A DNA stretch of 35,161 nucleotides from Streptomyces sp. AcH 505 (lineage in GTDB: Bacteria; Actinomycetota; Actinomycetes; Streptomycetales; Streptomycetaceae): assembly GCF_000818175.1 (NCBI RefSeq), contig NZ_JTIY01000002.1, positions 1,067,673 through 1,102,833 on the forward strand, in the 5' to 3' direction. Below are positions 1 to 7,083 of the stretch, one piece after another (position 1 is the first letter of the stretch; every line of letters starts with the position of its first letter). The notes beneath the pieces are model-generated. The model saw nothing but the letters and a program-made list of their open reading frames with translations. It was not told the origin of the DNA and did not search any database. The position numbers were made by a program, and so were the translations under genes.

Positions 1-2
1 CG

Positions 3-872
3 GTGTTCCTGCCGAAACGGGGCAGTCACTCGGTCGGCGTGCATCGCAGCTTCGTCCCCGCGTCCGGCCGTACCATCAACGGCCAGCAAGGGGTGGGGAT
101 ATTCCTCGCCACGGACAGGGGGGCTTTCGCAGCCGACTGGCGCCTCGTGCTCCCACCGGACTGGACGGACGACCCCGCACAGCGTCAGCGGGCCCGGATC
201 CCGGACGCCGTACGCGCACAGTCCGTGCACGACTGCGTTCTGGACCTCGTACGGGCCCTGGACGCAGAGGTCCAGCACACCAAGGTCCCGGTCATCGCGG
301 ACCTGGCGGGCCCCGCGAACCCGCTTCCCGTCCTGCGCGGTTTGAGCACACGGGATCAGGAGTTCATCATCGCGGTGCCGGCCGGCCTCCGGGTGGTGCC
401 CGAGCGCAGCAGCCGGACCCCGGTCCCCGTCGGCGAATTACTGCGGCGAAGCGGACACCGCAAACTGCACGCGGCCTTCGAACGCAGGGACGGCCTCCCC
501 ATGCGCAGGGTGCGGGTCGCCTCGTCGACGGCCTGGCTCACCGGATCAGAACCCCATGCTCCGGACAGCGGGCACACGGTACTGCGCTTCTTCGCCACGC
601 ATCTGCCGACCGGACAGGGACGGATCTGGGTCACCAACGCCCTGCACCGTCGTATCGACGACCTGCTCGATCTCGTCCGCCTGCACCCGGGCGCCGCCGA
701 CGCCATCCGGACGATGAGCGACGAGCACGGGCTGCTCGACTTCGAAGGCCGCTCCTTCCCCGGCTGGCACCACCATATGACGCTGGTCTCCGCGGCTCAT
801 GCCTACCGGCGGCTGGGCCAGGCGCTGGGCGATCCGCAGATCCGTCACCCGCGGCCCAGACCGGCCGCCTGA
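3..872 (+). mobile_element. IS701-like (DDE) transposase, C-terminal part, cut by window edge
   Basis: The reading frame is open to the left edge, so only the C-terminal 289 residues are visible. The start FLPKRGSHSVGVHR, the following GRTINGQQGVGIFLAT, the WTDDP...RARIPD segment and the closing FEGRSFPGWHHHMTLVSAAHAY match the layout of actinobacterial IS701-type DDE transposases as I know them. The first catalytic Asp would lie just before the visible start. One TTA codon (438-440) is present, a rare bldA-dependent codon in Streptomyces. I could not identify a terminal inverted repeat downstream of the stop, so whether the element is complete cannot be judged. The 77 bp up to the next gene show nothing notable. 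Confidence 0.7.
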
Positions 873-949
873 CCCGAAATCAGTCAGACCCCTTGACCGC
901 CCACCTCGCCACCGCTGTTCCCGGCATCGAGCCGGCTGGCTCCGCCGGG

Positions 950-1396
950 TCAGCTGCGGGCGGTGGCCAGCAGGGTGAAAGCGGCGATGATGACGGCGAC
1001 ACGGACGTAGTGGAAGCGGAGCCAGCGGTTCAGTTGCTCCTTCCAGTCGTCGGGCCGGTTCTCCGGGGTCCATGTCTTGCCCTGGTTGTTGATCGGGACG
1101 AGCAGCAGGATCGACATGATCACGCTGAGTATCAGCAGCGCGCCGGCGGTGACGACGAGGCCGGCGCCGTGGTGGTGCCGTCCGGTGACGGCCCAGGCCG
1201 CGACGAGGACGACCGAGCCGATGTACCAGACCGGCATCACGGCGCCGAGCATCCGGCCCCCGTGGGCGTGGGCGAGTTGGCCGCTGTCGTCGGGGAGTGC
1301 GTTGAAGATCGGGTTCATGACGAAGGCGACGGTGAACTCCACCCCCACCATCACGCCGACGACCACGATGGTGACGACCTCAAGTGCGTTGAACAT
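950..1396 (-). CDS. DUF1772 (anthrone oxygenase-like) membrane protein
   Basis: A 148-residue integral membrane protein with about four hydrophobic helices: VVTIVVVGVMVGVEFTVAF near the N-terminus, a second around VMPVWYIGSVVLVAAWAV, a third around GLVVTAGALLILSVIMSILLLV, and a C-terminal VAVIIAAFTLLATA. The conserved PINNQ...W...RW..FH pattern after helix 3 is typical of the DUF1772 family; some members are called anthrone oxygenases, but most have no known activity. The ATG at 1396 is chosen because GAGAGGG (1402-1408, minus strand) lies 5 bases before it. It is divergent from the TetR gene at 1487 and shares its 90 bp intergenic region, so it is the likely target of that repressor (inference). 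Confidence 0.8.
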   Translation of the reverse strand: MFNALEVVTIVVVGVMVGVEFTVAFVMNPIFNALPDDSGQLAHAHGGRMLGAVMPVWYIGSVVLVAAWAVTGRHHHGAGLVVTAGALLILSVIMSILLLVPINNQGKTWTPENRPDDWKEQLNRWLRFHYVRVAVIIAAFTLLATARS

Positions 1397-1413
1397 GACG
1401 ACCCTCTCGACAT

Positions 1414-1477
1414 CTAGTGGTGCTAGCTGTTGAGGCAACGCTAGTACTGTTGCCGCTTGATTGTCTAGCGGTGCTAG
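1414..1477. promoter_or_regulatory. Two CTAG-type inverted-repeat operators in a divergent promoter
   Basis: CTAGTGGTGCTAG (1414-1426) and CTAGCGGTGCTAG (1465-1477) are near-identical copies, each an inverted repeat of CTAGY/GCTAG around three bases, placed 51 bp apart start to start. CTAG is rare in high-GC DNA, so two ordered copies are unlikely by chance. The right copy overlaps a possible -10 (TAGGAT, 1475-1480) seven bases before the TetR ATG, with TTGCCG (1450-1455) as a weak -35. Likely operators of the adjacent TetR, controlling itself and the DUF1772 gene (inference). Confidence 0.6.
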
Positions 1478-1486
1478 GATCGGATC

Positions 1487-2065
1487 ATGTCGGTACAGGA
1501 ACGCAAGGAGCGCGAACGGGCGGCCCGCGAGCGTCTGATCGTGGCGACAGCCCGCGAACTCGCCGAGAAGCAGGGCTGGGACGCGGTCACCACGCGCCGG
1601 CTCGCCGAGCGCATCGAGTACAGCCAGCCCGTCCTCTACAGCCACTTCCGCGGCAAACGGGAGATCATCGGCGCCGTCGCCCTGGAGGGCGCCGCCGAGA
1701 TGGCCGCGGCTGTACGTGCCGCCACCGCCGCCGCGGACAGCCCGCGCGAGCGGGTGTACTCCCTCGCCCGCGCCTACCTCGACTTCGCCAAGCGCAACCC
1801 GGCGGTCTACGACGCCATGTTCCAGCTCGACGGCGGTCTCCCGTACGCACAGGAGGACACCCCGGAACCTCTCAAGGACGCCTTCGCCGCACTCCTGGAA
1901 TGCCTCGCCGAGGTCGCAGGGGACGGCGTGGACCCGGGGCTGTTCACCGAGGTGTTCTGGGCGTCCCTGCACGGGGTGGCGACCCTGACCCGGTCGGGAC
2001 GGCTACCGCCGGCGGAAACCGACCGGAGGGTGGAGCTGCTGGTGGACCGGCTGGCCATGGTCTGA
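1487..2065 (+). CDS. TetR-family regulator with WHG-type C-terminal domain
   Basis: A 192-residue repressor. Residues 15-62 form the TetR helix-turn-helix (RLIVATARELAEKQGWDAVTTRRLAERIEYSQPVLYSHFRGKREI), with the usual YSHF...KREI end of the recognition helix. The C-terminal half (YLDFAKRNPAVYDAMFQ ... FWASLHGVATLTRSGRL) carries the W-x-x-LHG signature of the TetR_C_33/WHG group. The ATG follows a possible -10 by 7 bases and has only a weak AGGA (1476-1479), so the transcript may be leaderless. It is divergent from the DUF1772 membrane protein and probably represses it and itself through the CTAG boxes. The ligand is unknown. Confidence 0.9.
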   Translation: MSVQERKERERAARERLIVATARELAEKQGWDAVTTRRLAERIEYSQPVLYSHFRGKREIIGAVALEGAAEMAAAVRAATAAADSPRERVYSLARAYLDFAKRNPAVYDAMFQLDGGLPYAQEDTPEPLKDAFAALLECLAEVAGDGVDPGLFTEVFWASLHGVATLTRSGRLPPAETDRRVELLVDRLAMV

Positions 2066-2089
2066 CCCATCGCCCGGCGGGCACACGGC

Positions 2090-2106
2090 CAAGGTCTCGG
2101 ACCTTG
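2090..2106. terminator. Short hairpin between convergent genes
   Basis: CAAGGTC-TCG-GACCTTG forms a perfect 7 bp stem with a 3-base loop between the convergent TetR and CPBP genes. It has no U-tract and is short, so its role as a terminator is only plausible. Confidence 0.3.
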
Positions 2107-2152
2107 AGCTGCTGGCCTTGCTCGACGGCCGCGTATCCGGGCGGTGCCGCAG

Positions 2153-2761
2153 TCAGTTCGGGATCGCCGGAGACGCGGTCTCGATCGTGCGGCGCTTGAC
2201 GAGCAACACGACGATCAGGACGACTTTGAGGAGGGCGACGAGGACCATGCCCAAGGACGCCTGAGGTTCGTCTCCCACGAGGTTGGAGATCAGGCTGGTG
2301 TCCCAGAGCCCGTGGACGAGTATCGGCAGCAGGATGACACCGCCGACGCGCAGGCGCGGGTAGAAGAAGTAGCCCGAGGTGGACATGACGAGAGCCTGCA
2401 CGAGGGCCTGCGCGCCCTGGCCGAAGGCGTCGCTGACGTGCACGAGTCCGAAGACGAGCGAGGAATACAGGGCGACCTTGCTCTCGGTGAGTCCGGCCCG
2501 CTGGAAGACATGGACGCCGATGCCCCGGAACATGAGTTCTTCGCCGACGCCGACGAACACCCCGAGCAGCAGCAGGCACGCCATAAGCGAAGCGCTCTGG
2601 TCGGCGAGGTGCCCGTAGTTGAGGCCGACCAGGGCGACGGCGATCATCGAGATCGGTACCCGGCGCGTCCAGCGCCGCACGGGCGCACGGTAGTGCAGGA
2701 CCTCGCTCCACCAGCCGAACAGACATCCCGGGCAGCCGCTTACCCGGCAGGACCGGCGCAC
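2153..2761 (-). CDS. CPBP-family intramembrane metalloprotease, probably N-terminally truncated
   Basis: The protein carries the CPBP (CAAX protease/bacteriocin-processing) signature: GVGEELMFRG is the EExxxR motif, FGLVHVSDAFGQG supplies the second motif and VHGLWDTS the third, all within membrane helices. Such proteins act in the membrane; some process prenylated or small peptide substrates, most are uncharacterised. The start is uncertain. GTG at 2761 has GGGG 6 bases upstream and gives 202 residues; ATG at 2647 would give 164. Relatives usually have one or two further N-terminal membrane helices, which are missing here, and the upstream DNA is occupied by the promoter of the TetR gene at 2810. 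It may be a degenerating gene. It is convergent with the TetR at 1487-2065. Confidence 0.65.
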   Translation of the reverse strand: MRRSCRVSGCPGCLFGWWSEVLHYRAPVRRWTRRVPISMIAVALVGLNYGHLADQSASLMACLLLLGVFVGVGEELMFRGIGVHVFQRAGLTESKVALYSSLVFGLVHVSDAFGQGAQALVQALVMSTSGYFFYPRLRVGGVILLPILVHGLWDTSLISNLVGDEPQASLGMVLVALLKVVLIVVLLVKRRTIETASPAIPN

Positions 2762-2773
2762 GTCCGACCCCAA

Positions 2774-2803
2774 TAGAGTGGTGGCTCCAGAATTTGGTAA
2801 ATT
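2774..2803. promoter_or_regulatory. Candidate operators upstream of LmrA-like TetR
   Basis: TAGAGTGGTGGCTCCA (2774-2789) resembles the palindrome upstream of the SDR gene (TAGAGGGAGCACTCTA, 3525-3540), sharing both TAGAG and CTCnA arms in the same spacing (11 of 16 bases). Directly after it, AATTT-GGT-AAATT (2791-2803) is a perfect inverted repeat ending 6 bases before the ATG and containing a possible -10 (TAAATT). Together they suggest autoregulation and a leaderless transcript (inference). Confidence 0.45.
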
Positions 2804-2809
2804 GATGGT

Positions 2810-3433
2810 ATGGAGAGCCGTACCGCCACGCAGCGCCTGACCCCCAAGGGGCGGGCGACCCGGGACCGTATCGTGGCCGCCGCGGCCCAGCTGATGTTCG
2901 AGCGGGGTGTGGCGGGGACCAGTACCGAAGACGTGCAGAAGGCGGCCGGTGTCACCAGCCCGTCGCAGATCTACCACTACTTCGGCGACAAGAAGACGCT
3001 GGTCCAGGCCGTCATCACGTACCAGACCGAGTACGTGCTCGCCTTCCAGCGACCGCTGCTCAGCCGGCTGGACAGCTTCGAGGCGCTGGAGGCGTGGCGG
3101 GACGCCATCATCCAGGCGCAGCAGGCGAACGGCTGCGAGGGTGGCTGCCCGATCGGGTCGCTGTCCGTGGAGCTCTCCGACCGCGACCCACAGGCCCGCG
3201 CCCAGCTCGCCGCGGGCTACGCCGAGTGGCAGGACGCGATCCAGGCGGGGCTCCAGGAGATGCAGAACCGGGGCGAGTTGGGCCCCGACGCCGACCCGGA
3301 GCAGCTGGCGCTGGCCACGCTCACCGCGTTGCAGGGCGGTCTGCTGATGACCCAGGCCCGCCGCGACACGATCGCACTGGACGCCGTCCTGACCGCGATG
3401 ATCGAGCGGATCCGCTGTCACGCCGTGAGCTGA
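2810..3433 (+). CDS. TetR-family regulator, LmrA/YxaF-like
   Basis: A 207-residue repressor. The N-terminal helix-turn-helix is clear (RDRIVAAAAQLMFERGVAGTSTEDVQKAAGVTSPSQIYHYFGDKKTLVQAVI). The C-terminal half, with GCEGGCPIGSLSVELSDRDPQARAQL and a later LTALQGGLLMTQARRD, matches the LmrA/YxaF-type ligand-binding domain. LmrA/YxaF proteins of Bacillus bind TAGA...TCTA palindromes and respond to flavonoids or drugs (established for that family). A TAGAG...CTCTA palindrome lies in front of the next gene, an SDR oxidoreductase, 131 bp downstream on the same strand, and a weaker copy precedes this gene, so both are probable targets. Confidence 0.88.
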   Translation: MESRTATQRLTPKGRATRDRIVAAAAQLMFERGVAGTSTEDVQKAAGVTSPSQIYHYFGDKKTLVQAVITYQTEYVLAFQRPLLSRLDSFEALEAWRDAIIQAQQANGCEGGCPIGSLSVELSDRDPQARAQLAAGYAEWQDAIQAGLQEMQNRGELGPDADPEQLALATLTALQGGLLMTQARRDTIALDAVLTAMIERIRCHAVS

Positions 3434-3496
3434 GCCGTTCGCCGGTGAAGCAGGCCGGTTGAGCCGCGGCGCGAGCCGAAGCGACCCCCTGAACGT

Positions 3497-3540
3497 TTGA
3501 CACCGTCTCTGCGGCGACTAAAAATAGAGGGAGCACTCTA
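3497..3540 (+). promoter_or_regulatory. SDR promoter with TAGAG...CTCTA operator
   Basis: TTGACA (3497-3502) is a consensus -35; an A-rich TAAAAAT (3519-3525) at 16-17 bp spacing is the -10. It is immediately followed by TAGAGGGAGCACTCTA (3525-3540), a palindrome with 6 of 8 base pairs symmetric, covering the expected transcription start. The position blocks RNA polymerase, and its TAGA/TCTA ends fit LmrA-type repressors such as the gene just upstream. Confidence 0.65.
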
Positions 3541-3563
3541 AAAACTCGGAAGAAGGCAGCACG

Positions 3564-4295
3564 ATGGAACTCAACGATCAGGTCGCACTCATCACCGGCG
3601 GCACCGCCGGCATCGGCCTCGAAGCCGCCCGCCTCTTCGTCAGGGCAGGCGCGACCGTCGTCATCTCCGGCCGTGACGCCGAGCGCGGCGCCAAGGCCGT
3701 CGCCGACATCGCACAGGGTCCCGGAACGGTTCGTTTCGTGGCCGCGGACCTCGCCGACCTGGAGTCGGTCGGTGCACTCGCCGAAGCGGCAGGACCGGTC
3801 GACATCCTGGTCAACAACGCCTCCGCCTTCCCGGTCGCGCCGACCGTCGAGCAGGACGTCGCCGGCTTCCAGCGGATGTTCGACACGAACGTGCGGGGCA
3901 CGTACTTCCTGACCGCGGCGCTCGTGCCCGCCATGCTGGCCAAGGGCAGCGGAAGCATCGTCAACGTCACCACCATGGCCGCCTCGATGGGCGTCCCCGG
4001 CGCCTCCGGCTACAGCGCCACGAAGGCCGCCCTCGCGTCCTTCACCCGCACCTGGGCCGCGGAGTTCGGCCCGCAGGGCGTGCGGGTCAACAGCGTCGCC
4101 CCCGGCCCGACCATCACCGCAGGCGTCCTCGCCGAGTGGGGCGACGGTGTCGCCGAGCTCGGCAAGGGCCTCCCACTGCGCCGTACCGCCAACCCCCTTG
4201 AGATCGCCGAGGCCATCTACTTCCTCGCCTCACCCCGCTCCAGCTACGTCACGGGCTCCACCCTCGCCGCCGACGGTGGCGGCACCGCCGTTTGA
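3564..4295 (+). CDS. Short-chain dehydrogenase/reductase (classical SDR)
   Basis: A 243-residue NAD(P)-dependent oxidoreductase of the Rossmann fold. Visible motifs are TGGTAGIG (11-18, cofactor-binding glycine motif), LVNNAS (82-87), the catalytic Tyr150 and Lys154 in YSATK, and the C-terminal YVTGSTLAADGGGTAV common to the FabG-like group. The Arg37 after the second strand (SGRD) suggests NADPH preference (inference). The ATG lies 3' of AGAAGG. It has its own strong promoter with a TAGAG operator and is presumably induced when the LmrA-like repressor binds its ligand. Substrate unknown; the next gene is an ABM-family monooxygenase, a pairing often seen in quinone or polyketide handling. Confidence 0.9.
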   Translation: MELNDQVALITGGTAGIGLEAARLFVRAGATVVISGRDAERGAKAVADIAQGPGTVRFVAADLADLESVGALAEAAGPVDILVNNASAFPVAPTVEQDVAGFQRMFDTNVRGTYFLTAALVPAMLAKGSGSIVNVTTMAASMGVPGASGYSATKAALASFTRTWAAEFGPQGVRVNSVAPGPTITAGVLAEWGDGVAELGKGLPLRRTANPLEIAEAIYFLASPRSSYVTGSTLAADGGGTAV

Positions 4296-4455
4296 GGGAC
4301 GCGCCCGGACACTCATGGGAACGGAGAGCCGCAGCGGGCGGTGAGGATCCACACTGCTGTCAGCACCCTGCCGCAGGGCACGTCACGGCGGTACCAGCGC
4401 CTGCTGCGGGTGCTCCGTCAACCGACGACGTTCGACAACTCTCAAGGTGGACACC

Positions 4456-4752
4456 ATGACCGTCACGGTCGGACTTCTCGTACAGCTGGAAGCAAAGCCC
4501 GGCAAGGAAGACGAACTCGCCTCGTTCCTCGAAGCGGGTCGCGCGCTCGCGATGCAGGAGTCAGGGACGGTGACCTGGTACGCGTTCCGTACGGGCCTGA
4601 GCGGGTTCGGCATCTTCGACACGTTCGAGACCGAGGACGGCCGACAGGCACACCTCGCCGGTGAAATCGCCAAGGCGCTGGGCGAAGCAGCTCCCGATCT
4701 GCTCGCTCGGAATCCTGAGATCACGTCCGTCGACGTGCTCGCCGTGAAGTAG
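4456..4752 (+). CDS. Antibiotic biosynthesis monooxygenase (ABM)-family protein
   Basis: A 98-residue protein with the ferredoxin-like dimeric alpha/beta-barrel pattern of the ABM/YgiN family: VTVGLLVQLEAKPGKEDELASFLEAGRALAMQESGTVTWYAFR then FGIFDTFETEDGRQAHLAG. Members include quinol monooxygenases and cofactor-free oxygenases of polyketide tailoring. A GTG at 4447 is in frame, but AAGGTGG (4444-4450) lies 5 bases before ATG 4456 and overlaps the GTG, so 4456 is the start. The 160 bp gap to the SDR has no convincing promoter or terminator, so co-transcription is possible. Function unproven. Confidence 0.8.
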   Translation: MTVTVGLLVQLEAKPGKEDELASFLEAGRALAMQESGTVTWYAFRTGLSGFGIFDTFETEDGRQAHLAGEIAKALGEAAPDLLARNPEITSVDVLAVK

Positions 4753-4879
4753 CCGAGCCGATACCGGGCCTGGCGCACGTCAAGCCGCGCGTCGAGCCGC
4801 AGGTCAGGTCTTACGAAACGCGAACGTGGGGGCGGCGCGGCCGTTGCGGCGGTAAGAGTGGCGTCGCGGTGGCTGCTAA

Positions 4880-4900
4880 GTGGTCGTTCTCTTCGACCAC
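4880..4900. repeat. Inverted repeat in leader of lactonase-like gene
   Basis: GTGGTCG (4880-4886) and CGACCAC (4894-4900) form a perfect 7 bp stem with a 7-base loop, 11 bases before the ribosome site of the next gene. It may be an operator or a 5' leader hairpin; nothing decides between them. Confidence 0.35.
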
Positions 4901-4921
4901 CGCACACCACCAGGAGCTCTC

Positions 4922-6067
4922 ATGCGTTTCCCCGTTCGCACTGTCCGCACGGCCGCGGTCGGCATGTCGGTCGCCGCGGCCGCCCTCGTCGCGACGCCGG
5001 CTTCTGCTTTGGCTTCCGGGCATCCGTCGCAGGACCGGTCGGGCGCTCCCGTGTTCGTACAGACCGACAACACCGACGGCAACGCGGTCGTCGCGTACCG
5101 GCGGCACGCCGACGGCACGCTCTCCGCGGCCGGCACCTACCGCACCGGCGGGAAGGGAGGGGTACTTGAGGGCTCGGCCGTGGATCACCTCGCCTCGCAG
5201 GGCTCGTTGACGTACGACCAACGCCAGCACCTGCTGTACGCGGTCAACGCGGGCAGCGACACCGTGACGGTGTTCGCCGTACACGGTGAGCGGCTGGACC
5301 GGGTGCAAGTCATCTCGTCCGGCGGTGAGTTCCCCGTCAGCATCGCGGTCCACGGCGATCAGGTCTTCGTGGCCAACGCGCTGGACGGCGGGTCGATCCA
5401 GGGATATGTGCGCGTCGGCAACCGGCTGTTGAAGGTCTCGTCCTGGCACCGGGCGCTCGGCCTCGACCCGGAAGCGGCACCGCAGTTCACCAACACCCCC
5501 GGACAGATCTCCTTCACACCCGACGGCTCGAAACTCGTCGTCACCACCAAGGCCAACGGCAACAGCATCGACGTGTTCCCGCTGAGCCGGCTGGGTGCCC
5601 CTTCGGCCGAGCCGGTGGTGAACGTCGAGGCGGGCACAGTGCCGTTCGGCTTCACGTTCGACGCCGAAGGTCGGCTCGTGGTCACCCAGGCAGGGCCCAA
5701 CGCCGTCGCGACCTACCGCGTCGGGCGCGACGGCAAGGTCACGGCCGTGGACCAGCAGGCCACCGGCCAGATGGCGACCTGCTGGGTCGTCCGGGTCGGT
5801 GACCGGCTGTACGCGTCGAACGCGGGCAGCGGCAGTCTCTCCGGTTTCCGCGACGAGCACGGCGCGCTGACCGCACTGGGCGACACCGCCACCGACGGCG
5901 GCACGGTCGACACCGCCGCCTCGTCGGACGGCCGCTACCTGTACGCGCAGACCGGCAAGGACGGGAACATCGACGCGTTCCGGGTCGGCCGCGACGGCTC
6001 GCTCACGGCGATCGGCTCCGTCAACGTACCGGGCGCCGTGGGCGGCGAAGGGATCGTCGCGCTCTGA
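4922..6067 (+). CDS. Secreted beta-propeller protein, lactonase/YncE-like
   Basis: A 381-residue exported protein. Residues 1-31 are a signal peptide (basic MRFPVRTVR, hydrophobic AAVGMSVAAAALVA, cleavage near ASALA). The mature part has repeated beta-propeller blades recognisable by LLYAVNAGSDTVTVFAV, VFVANALDGGSIQGY, ISFTPDGSKLVVTTKANGNSIDVF, LYASNAGSGSLSGF and YLYAQTGKDGNIDAFRVGRDGSL, as in the 7-bladed lactonase/6-phosphogluconolactonase-like group. AGGAG (4912-4916) is 5 bases before ATG 4922; a longer GTG start at 4880 would bury the signal peptide and is rejected. The family name does not prove lactonase activity; many secreted members are of unknown function. Confidence 0.85.
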   Translation: MRFPVRTVRTAAVGMSVAAAALVATPASALASGHPSQDRSGAPVFVQTDNTDGNAVVAYRRHADGTLSAAGTYRTGGKGGVLEGSAVDHLASQGSLTYDQRQHLLYAVNAGSDTVTVFAVHGERLDRVQVISSGGEFPVSIAVHGDQVFVANALDGGSIQGYVRVGNRLLKVSSWHRALGLDPEAAPQFTNTPGQISFTPDGSKLVVTTKANGNSIDVFPLSRLGAPSAEPVVNVEAGTVPFGFTFDAEGRLVVTQAGPNAVATYRVGRDGKVTAVDQQATGQMATCWVVRVGDRLYASNAGSGSLSGFRDEHGALTALGDTATDGGTVDTAASSDGRYLYAQTGKDGNIDAFRVGRDGSLTAIGSVNVPGAVGGEGIVAL

Positions 6068-6188
6068 CGCCGCGCCGTTCATCGACGGCCGGCGGCCACC
6101 TCGACGAGGAATCCGCCGGAGGCGACCACTTCGGCGCCGCCGGGCAGAACCGCCGGTGCCACGGGGCGCCGCGCAACACAATGACCAC

Positions 6189-6209
6189 CGGTCCGCATCA
6201 CGCGGACCG
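6189..6209. terminator. Hairpin in the 244 bp gap after the lactonase-like gene
   Basis: CGGTCCGC (6189-6196) and GCGGACCG (6202-6209) form a perfect 8 bp stem with a 5-base loop. It lies 122 bases after the lactonase stop and 103 before the redoxin ATG, so it could end the former or lie in the leader of the latter. The rest of the gap shows no clear promoter. Confidence 0.4.
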
Positions 6210-6311
6210 TACGTAGCTCCGCGGCGTCGGCGGCTCCTGCCGCCCGCGCCGCGGCCCCCGCCGTGCCGGGACACCGACCCGCGCGGCTCACCCGACCGAC
6301 AGGAGATCCTG

Positions 6312-6797
6312 ATGAATGACGCTCTGCACCCCGGGGACGCCTTCCCGTCCCTCACCGTCACCGTGCCCGGCGGTGAGAAGGTGGAGCTGCCCGAAGCCCT
6401 GAGTGGACAGTTCGGCGTGGTGCTCTTCTACCGGGGGTCCTGGTGCCCCTACTGCAACGCCCAGTTGCGGGCCTTCCAGCGTGCCCAGGAGACGCTGAAC
6501 GAGCTCGGCGTGAAGGTCGTCGCGCTCTCCGTCGACGACGAGGACACCACCCGCGCGCTGGTCGAGAAGCACAAGCTGACGTTCCCTGTGGGGCACAGCG
6601 CCGACGCACGAGCCGTCGCCGCGGTCACGGGCGCCTTCGTCAACCCCGGCCCGGAATACCTCCAGTCCACCGGATTCGTCCTCGACCCGCAGGGGCAGGT
6701 CATCGTCGCCGTCTACTCCAACGGCGCCATAGGACGTCTCGTCCCCGAAGATGTCGCTGGCCTGATCAAGTACGTCAAGGAGCACGCGGCGAGCTGA
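6312..6797 (+). CDS. Peroxiredoxin/thioredoxin-fold redoxin (AhpC/TSA family)
   Basis: A 161-residue cytoplasmic redoxin. After a strand-loop start (LHPGDAFPSLTVTVPGG) comes VVLFYRGSWCPYCNAQL with Cys45 and Cys48 in a W-C-P-Y-C motif, then the peroxiredoxin-like LGVKVVALSVDDEDTTRALVEKHKLTFPVGHSAD and a final FVLDPQGQVIVAVYSNGAIGRL. The CxxC in place of the usual TxxC points to the actinobacterial 'peroxiredoxin-like' group that may reduce peroxides or disulfides. AGGAG (6301-6305) is 6 bases before the ATG; a longer in-frame extension from 6156 has no conserved sequence. A strong terminator follows directly. Confidence 0.87.
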   Translation: MNDALHPGDAFPSLTVTVPGGEKVELPEALSGQFGVVLFYRGSWCPYCNAQLRAFQRAQETLNELGVKVVALSVDDEDTTRALVEKHKLTFPVGHSADARAVAAVTGAFVNPGPEYLQSTGFVLDPQGQVIVAVYSNGAIGRLVPEDVAGLIKYVKEHAAS

Positions 6798-6801
6798 ACC
6801 A

Positions 6802-6836
6802 CGGGCCCGCCGGAATACGGCCTGCCGGCGGGCCCG
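6802..6836. terminator. Strong hairpin terminator between convergent genes
   Basis: CGGGCCCGCCGG (6802-6813) and CCGGCGGGCCCG (6825-6836) form a perfect 12 bp stem with an 11-base loop, 4 bases after the redoxin stop. It also faces the end of the convergent zf-HC2 gene, so it can serve both. Confidence 0.8.
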
Positions 6837-6843
6837 CAGTTCC

Positions 6844-6877
6844 GCGCGCGTCACAGTCCTGCGCGCGTCACAGTCCT
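6844..6877. repeat. Perfect 17 bp tandem duplication
   Basis: GCGCGCGTCACAGTCCT occurs twice back to back (6844-6860, 6861-6877). The right copy contains the stop codon of the zf-HC2 gene (6868-6870), the left copy is just beyond it. It looks like a recent slippage duplication with no effect on the protein. Confidence 0.85.
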
Positions 6878-7083
6878 GCGGCGAAGGTGACCGACCGCAG
6901 CAGCCCCTGGTAGTCCTCGGAGCACGGCCCGCACGCACGCAGATGTGCCTCCACGCCGGGCATCGCCTCGCTTCCGCCGGCGGCCAGTTCCGCGTATACA
7001 TGCAGGGCTGCCATGGCCTGTCCGCATCCGACGTCCTCGGGGTCGGTGCGAAGGAGGTTGTCCAGTGTCGTGGTGTCGATCAT
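6868..7083 (-). CDS. Small zinc-finger (zf-HC2) anti-sigma-like protein
   Basis: A 71-residue protein with the zinc-binding pattern of ZAS-type anti-sigma factors: Cys20, then His47-x3-Cys51-x2-Cys54 in GVEAHLRACGPCSED. The LHVYAEL and CGPCSEDYQGLL segments are typical of the short partners of a particular actinobacterial sigma-70 group. It has no membrane helix, so it would be cytoplasmic. Its ATG overlaps the TGA of the sigma gene by ATGA (7080-7083), implying translational coupling. Because the sigma gene is interrupted by a TGA codon, this partner may now be without a full-length target. Confidence 0.8.
   Translation of the reverse strand: MIDTTTLDNLLRTDPEDVGCGQAMAALHVYAELAAGGSEAMPGVEAHLRACGPCSEDYQGLLRSVTFAAGL

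Noticed and set aside
4811-6361. Minus-strand 516-codon open frame opposite the lactonase-like gene
   Set aside because: It is low-complexity Arg/Gly/Val-rich sequence and mirrors the codon bias of the real plus-strand gene, which has a signal peptide and propeller repeats.
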